Part shown: positions 60,627 to 64,000 of the stretch, in pieces | Numbering within the stretch: position 1 is the stretch's first letter | Layout: each line of letters opens with the position of its first letter | Assembly (NCBI RefSeq): GCF_000281895.1 | Contig: NZ_CM001558.1 | Span: forward strand, 3,290,556-3,354,555 | From: Pseudomonas fluorescens Q2-87 | GTDB taxonomy: Bacteria > Pseudomonadota > Gammaproteobacteria > Pseudomonadales > Pseudomonadaceae | Reading direction: 5' to 3' | DNA length: 64,000 bases | The notes under the pieces: generated by a model | The model's input: the letters and a program-made list of their open reading frames with translations, nothing else | What the model was told of the DNA's origin: nothing | The model's database searches: none | Position numbers and translations under genes: made by a program

Positions 60627-63169
60627 ATCGCCCCTTCCTGACCCTCCTGGCCACGGGGCTGAGTCTGGTATCTACGCTTGCCCTCGCCGAGACGCTGCCA
60701 CTGCCTTTATCCGGCCCGGCCTACACCGCCGCCAACGAAGCCTACAGCGCCTACGAACGCAAGGACTACGACCTGGCCATCACCAAGGCACGCGAAGCCC
60801 TGCGCCAGCGGGCTGATATGACACGCCTGAACACGCTGATTGAATTGGCCGAACGGGACAAGAAACTGCGCGACCAGCCCCAGGCCGCCGCGTCATCGCG
60901 TGCCGCCCCTCCTGCACCAGGCTTCGTCGCTGCGTCCCAGGGGTTCAAGGCCTATGATCGCGAGCAATTCGGCCTGGCCGCGCAGTCGGCCCGCAAGGCC
61001 ATCGCCCAGGCGCCCCGCCGTCGCGAGTATCGATTGCTGCTGATCGATTCGCTGCAGCGCCAGCAACAGCTGGCAGAGGCTGACCGGGCCACCACCGATG
61101 CACTGAGGACTTTCGCCAACGACAATACGCTGCTGATGCGTCGCAAAGCGATCCGCCGTCAACTAGCGGTGCCGGTGGCAACCCAGGGCTACCGGGCCCT
61201 GGACCAGGGCAATGCGGCGATGGCCGTGGACCAGGCCCGTAAAGCCGTGGCCTGGGCGCCGGAAGTTTCCGCCAACCAACAACTGCTCATCAGCGCCTTG
61301 CTCGCGGCCAAGGATTATCTTGGCGCCGAACAGGCCGCTACAAACGTGCTGGCGCTGGACGACAGCAAGACCGCGCCATGGGTCCTGCGCAGCTATGCAC
61401 GCGAGCGCCAGGGCAAGGCACAGCCGGCCCAGGCCGACCTGAACCGTGCCCTGGCCCTGCCCGGCCTTACGGACGGCGAGCGCCGTGACCTGCGCCTCTT
61501 TGCCGTCGACGCTACTTTGGCCCGAGGCGAACCTCAACAAGCGTTGGCTCAATTGCAGGCTTTGGGTGATGACGGCAGTGACGAAGTGACCCGTCGACGC
61601 ACCGCTGCCCGCATGGCGCTGCGCCAGAAAAACAAGGGGGTCGCCACCGTCGTGCAATTTGCGTCGCCGCCCCTTGAATGCCAGGAAAGCGCCTTCGGCC
61701 TGACCTGCACGATCTGGCCCGGCAGCGACCATGATGCAGGCACGGCACTGGCGTCCCAGGCCTACGCCGCCCTCGCCCACAAAGACCCGGCGACCGCAGT
61801 CACCCTGACGAACCAGGCCATTGCCCGCGCGCCGCGGAATCCGTCCTATCGCCATCTGCTGGTCAGCGCCCTGACGGCCCAGAAGCGTTTGCCCGAAGCC
61901 ATTTCGGCAGCCAGCCAAGGCCTGCAAGCCCATGGCGATGATGCCCGGCTGCTGGTCACGCGGGGACGCCTGCGCCAACAAACCGGAGACGATGCCGGCG
62001 CCCGCGACGATTTCACCCACGCCTTGGCGCTGGGCACCTTGCCGGCCTACGAAGAGGCCGGGTTGTATGCTGCGATCGGCCAGCGCCGCACGGCCCGCGA
62101 GCGCCTGCAAGAGGCACGCACCAATGGCGAACTCGCCTCGGTCAGTGACCTGCAGCTCGCCTATCTCTCGATGCAGGCCGGCGACGACAAGGCGGCTCAT
62201 GACGCATTCCGCAAGGCCGACGCCACCACGCCACTGTCCCCCTCAGCGACCCAGGACGCCGCCTACAACGCCATGCGTATGCACGAGGACGACGAAGCCG
62301 TGGCGTATTTCAAGCGCGTCATCGATGGGCAGAAAAGCGCTGAGTCGCCGATGTCCGCTCAACAGCTGTTCGACACCCGCCGCACCGTGGGCGACGTTTC
62401 GCGCAGCATCGGCCTGACCAGCACCACCAGCTATCGTGGCAACAGTTCCAGCGGCCTGAGCGCCGCACCAGGCACCAGCAGCAGCGGCAGCGAAAGCAAT
62501 GACCTGCTGCAGAACAGCACCGAACTGTCATGGCGCCCACTGGGCTATCGCAACGGCCGTTTTGTCGAACTCTACGGGCGCATCACCGATACGCTGTGGA
62601 GCAAGAACAGCGATTCGGACACCGGCGCGGATGCCTTGCAGGGTGCTCTGGGCGTACGGGTCAAACCCTTCAGTTCCGTCAACGTCATGGCTGCCCTTGA
62701 GCGCACCTTCCCCCTCGGCTCATCCAATGTCGATGGTGACTGGTTGGTGCGGCTGGGCTATGGTTCGAGCATTGGCACCGACCTGCGGGTCGATGTGCCG
62801 AGCTGGTGGACCTCGCAGTTGTATGCCGAGGTCGGCCACTACATCAACGACTCGCGGGACTACATCAACAGCGAATGGCAGGTGGGCCGCAGCTACGCGA
62901 TTGGCGGCACCGGCTCGCGCTGGGTGACCTTTCCTCATGTCGTCGCGGCGATCGACTACGATTCGAAAATGAAGAGCGAAGCTGGCGGTGATTTTTCGTC
63001 CGGTAACGCCGGGGGCATCGGCATAGGAAACAACGTACGTTATTGGTTCCGAGAAGACGCCTATAACGCCCCCCGCTCCTATGTGGACTTTTCCCTGCAA
63101 TACCGGGCCAGGGTGTTTGGGGAGGACCGCGCCAAAGGCGTTTTCGCGCGCCTGACCTACTCCTATTGA
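60623..63169 (+). CDS. nfrA: NfrA-like outer-membrane TPR protein
   Basis: An 848-residue secreted protein. Signal peptide MNRPFLTLLATGLSLVSTLA ending LAE. Residues about 30-570 are TPR-like repeats (for example AYSAYERKDYDLAITKAREA, GFKAYDREQFGLAAQSARKA, AYAALAHKDPATAVTLTNQA). A Ser/Gly-rich linker near 605-630 leads to a beta-rich C-terminal domain related to the N4 adsorption protein A C-terminus, ending GVFARLTYSY with an aromatic last residue. Start overlaps the nfrB stop (ATGA). Likely exports the glycan across the outer membrane; in E. coli NfrA is the N4 phage receptor. Confidence 0.87.
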   Translation: MNRPFLTLLATGLSLVSTLALAETLPLPLSGPAYTAANEAYSAYERKDYDLAITKAREALRQRADMTRLNTLIELAERDKKLRDQPQAAASSRAAPPAPGFVAASQGFKAYDREQFGLAAQSARKAIAQAPRRREYRLLLIDSLQRQQQLAEADRATTDALRTFANDNTLLMRRKAIRRQLAVPVATQGYRALDQGNAAMAVDQARKAVAWAPEVSANQQLLISALLAAKDYLGAEQAATNVLALDDSKTAPWVLRSYARERQGKAQPAQADLNRALALPGLTDGERRDLRLFAVDATLARGEPQQALAQLQALGDDGSDEVTRRRTAARMALRQKNKGVATVVQFASPPLECQESAFGLTCTIWPGSDHDAGTALASQAYAALAHKDPATAVTLTNQAIARAPRNPSYRHLLVSALTAQKRLPEAISAASQGLQAHGDDARLLVTRGRLRQQTGDDAGARDDFTHALALGTLPAYEEAGLYAAIGQRRTARERLQEARTNGELASVSDLQLAYLSMQAGDDKAAHDAFRKADATTPLSPSATQDAAYNAMRMHEDDEAVAYFKRVIDGQKSAESPMSAQQLFDTRRTVGDVSRSIGLTSTTSYRGNSSSGLSAAPGTSSSGSESNDLLQNSTELSWRPLGYRNGRFVELYGRITDTLWSKNSDSDTGADALQGALGVRVKPFSSVNVMAALERTFPLGSSNVDGDWLVRLGYGSSIGTDLRVDVPSWWTSQLYAEVGHYINDSRDYINSEWQVGRSYAIGGTGSRWVTFPHVVAAIDYDSKMKSEAGGDFSSGNAGGIGIGNNVRYWFREDAYNAPRSYVDFSLQYRARVFGEDRAKGVFARLTYSY

Positions 63170-63256
63170 GGGCGGTGATGTGAGATTCGGACCATCGTCA
63201 CGAAAAGCGGCTCGCCTCGGCGAGCGCCGGCTACACTGCATCCAGAAGGGAACGGC

Positions 63257-64000
63257 TTGAGAAGCTTCGCAAAGTCCATCAGCCGCAAGACCGTCGCGGC
63301 GCTGTCACTGGCCGCGCTGCTCGGCGCAGGTACAGGGACGTACTACATGAGCGTTACCACCGCGACACCTCATATCGTCGGCATCGTCTGGCAGCCGGAC
63401 AACCAGACCGTCGGCATCAGCGGCAACTGGGACAAGCTTGGCGTCCATGAGCTGCTGGTGCAGTGGACGGTGGTGGACGACCAGGCCTTCGTGCCCGGCA
63501 CTGGCCTGCCCAGCGTACCGGTGCTGCCGGACTGGGCGCGCATCGCCAAGACGCCGTGGGCCAAGGATGTGATCCTCGGGCTGGCCGGCTACTTCAGTGA
63601 AAACCGCTCACGAGACAACATCGAGCAACTGGCTGCGCTGTCAGAGCGCATTGCTGGGCTGCCTACGCCGCTGCATGTCACCGGTTGGTATTTTCCAGCC
63701 GAAGTCGACCCCAGTTGGTCTCGCGCGACGGAGTTGCCGGCGTTGCTGGCGAAACTGCCACGCCCACTGTGGATCAGCGTCTACGACGGCGCCAATATCG
63801 GCCCCGCCGCCACCGCCGACTGGGTCAAGCAATGGCTGCCGAACGACATCGGCGTATTTTTCCAGGACGGTGTCGGCGTCTACGCCCGCACGGCTCCGGT
63901 CGCTCGAAACTATGCCGACGCCTTGCGGGATCGCCTTGGCAAGAGCCGCGTGCGGATCATCGTCGAAGCCTTTCGTCCCAAATACGGCGGCGGTTTTCGC
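63257..64000 (+). CDS. Secreted protein of the exopolysaccharide operon (3' end cut by window)
   Basis: The frame stays open from a TTG at 63257 (AAGGGA seven bases upstream) to the window end, 248 codons. The N-terminus has a signal-like segment, SRKTVAALSLAALLGAGTGT. The mature part reads IVGIVWQPDNQTVGISGNWD, KDVILGLAGYFSENRSRDNI, LHVTGWYFPAEVDPSW, PLWISVYDGANIG, VFFQDGVGVYARTAPVARNY and RIIVEAFRPK. The W-x-P and F-Q-D-G patterns and TIM-barrel-like strand spacing suggest a glycoside-hydrolase-type barrel (DUF4434-like), but I do not recognise the family with certainty. Position after nfrA suggests a role in trimming or modifying the polymer. Confidence 0.75.
   Translation, partial: MRSFAKSISRKTVAALSLAALLGAGTGTYYMSVTTATPHIVGIVWQPDNQTVGISGNWDKLGVHELLVQWTVVDDQAFVPGTGLPSVPVLPDWARIAKTPWAKDVILGLAGYFSENRSRDNIEQLAALSERIAGLPTPLHVTGWYFPAEVDPSWSRATELPALLAKLPRPLWISVYDGANIGPAATADWVKQWLPNDIGVFFQDGVGVYARTAPVARNYADALRDRLGKSRVRIIVEAFRPKYGGGFR

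Noticed and set aside
63205..63228. GCTCGCC/GGCGAGC hairpin after nfrA as a terminator
   Set aside because: The stem is only 7 bp and no T-run follows; the downstream gene appears to belong to the same operon.

Overview
The window reads as a chromosomal segment of a fluorescent-group Pseudomonas. It is GC-rich, genes are tightly packed with many ATGA stop/start overlaps, and the intergenic gaps carry many copies of the 'GTGGGAGCGGGCTTGCTCGC' palindromic (REP/BIME) repeat typical of P. fluorescens relatives. No rRNA, tRNA, CRISPR, insertion sequence or prophage was recognised. This was read without any database search, so family names rest on motifs and recall.

Region 1 (1-13783, + strand) is one long operon. 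It begins inside an ebo/EDB-type cluster (UbiA-like EboC, EboA, TatD-like EboB, EboE, EboF). It continues into two tandem modules, each a secreted CxxCH (c-type haem) protein followed by a cytoplasmic protein resembling the N-terminal half of the violacein/chromopyrrolate enzyme VioB. A secreted orphan lies between the modules and a ScyD/ScyE-like propeller protein ends the operon. In cyanobacteria ebo genes help move a scytonemin precursor to the periplasm, so this is probably an undescribed system that makes or exports an aromatic metabolite. It is the most interesting part of the window.

Region 2 (13821-19724): a sulfonate/nitrate-type ABC importer operon ending in a DUF3604 metallohydrolase, with a divergent HutC-type GntR regulator and a 12-bp palindrome lying on the operon's -10 element. 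Region 3 (19839-22993): the conserved transglutaminase / alpha-E / circularly permuted ATP-grasp trio.

Region 4 (23628-37784): a catabolic island with a DUF1185 protein, alpha/beta hydrolase, two aldehyde dehydrogenases, PcaC-like protein, FCD-type GntR regulator, NUDIX hydrolase, DUF1330 protein, RibBA-like protein, polyamine-type ABC importer, two near-identical flavin reductases and a luciferase-like monooxygenase. Related palindromes built on ATTATGGTA precede three of its transcription units and suggest one local regulon. The chemistry suggests oxygenolytic opening of a nitrogen-containing or cyclic compound that ends in a semialdehyde; the substrate is unknown.

Region 5 (37962-54073): mixed housekeeping and accessory genes. 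These are a TonB siderophore receptor, a chemoreceptor with a C-terminal sensor domain, the cstA pyruvate/peptide carrier with its small YbdD partner, a Cache-domain kinase/NarL regulator pair, a TetR-controlled MFS/SDR pair, a PheC-type cyclohexadienyl dehydratase and a DctPQM TRAP transporter.

Region 6 (54982-64000): after an AT-rich non-coding stretch comes an exopolysaccharide operon, wecB / bcsB-like / nfrB / nfrA / a secreted unknown cut by the window end. It resembles the E. coli N4-phage-receptor glycan (NfrAB) pathway but carries its own ManNAc-precursor epimerase and a BcsB-like periplasmic subunit; NfrB has C-terminal MshEN-type c-di-GMP-binding repeats.
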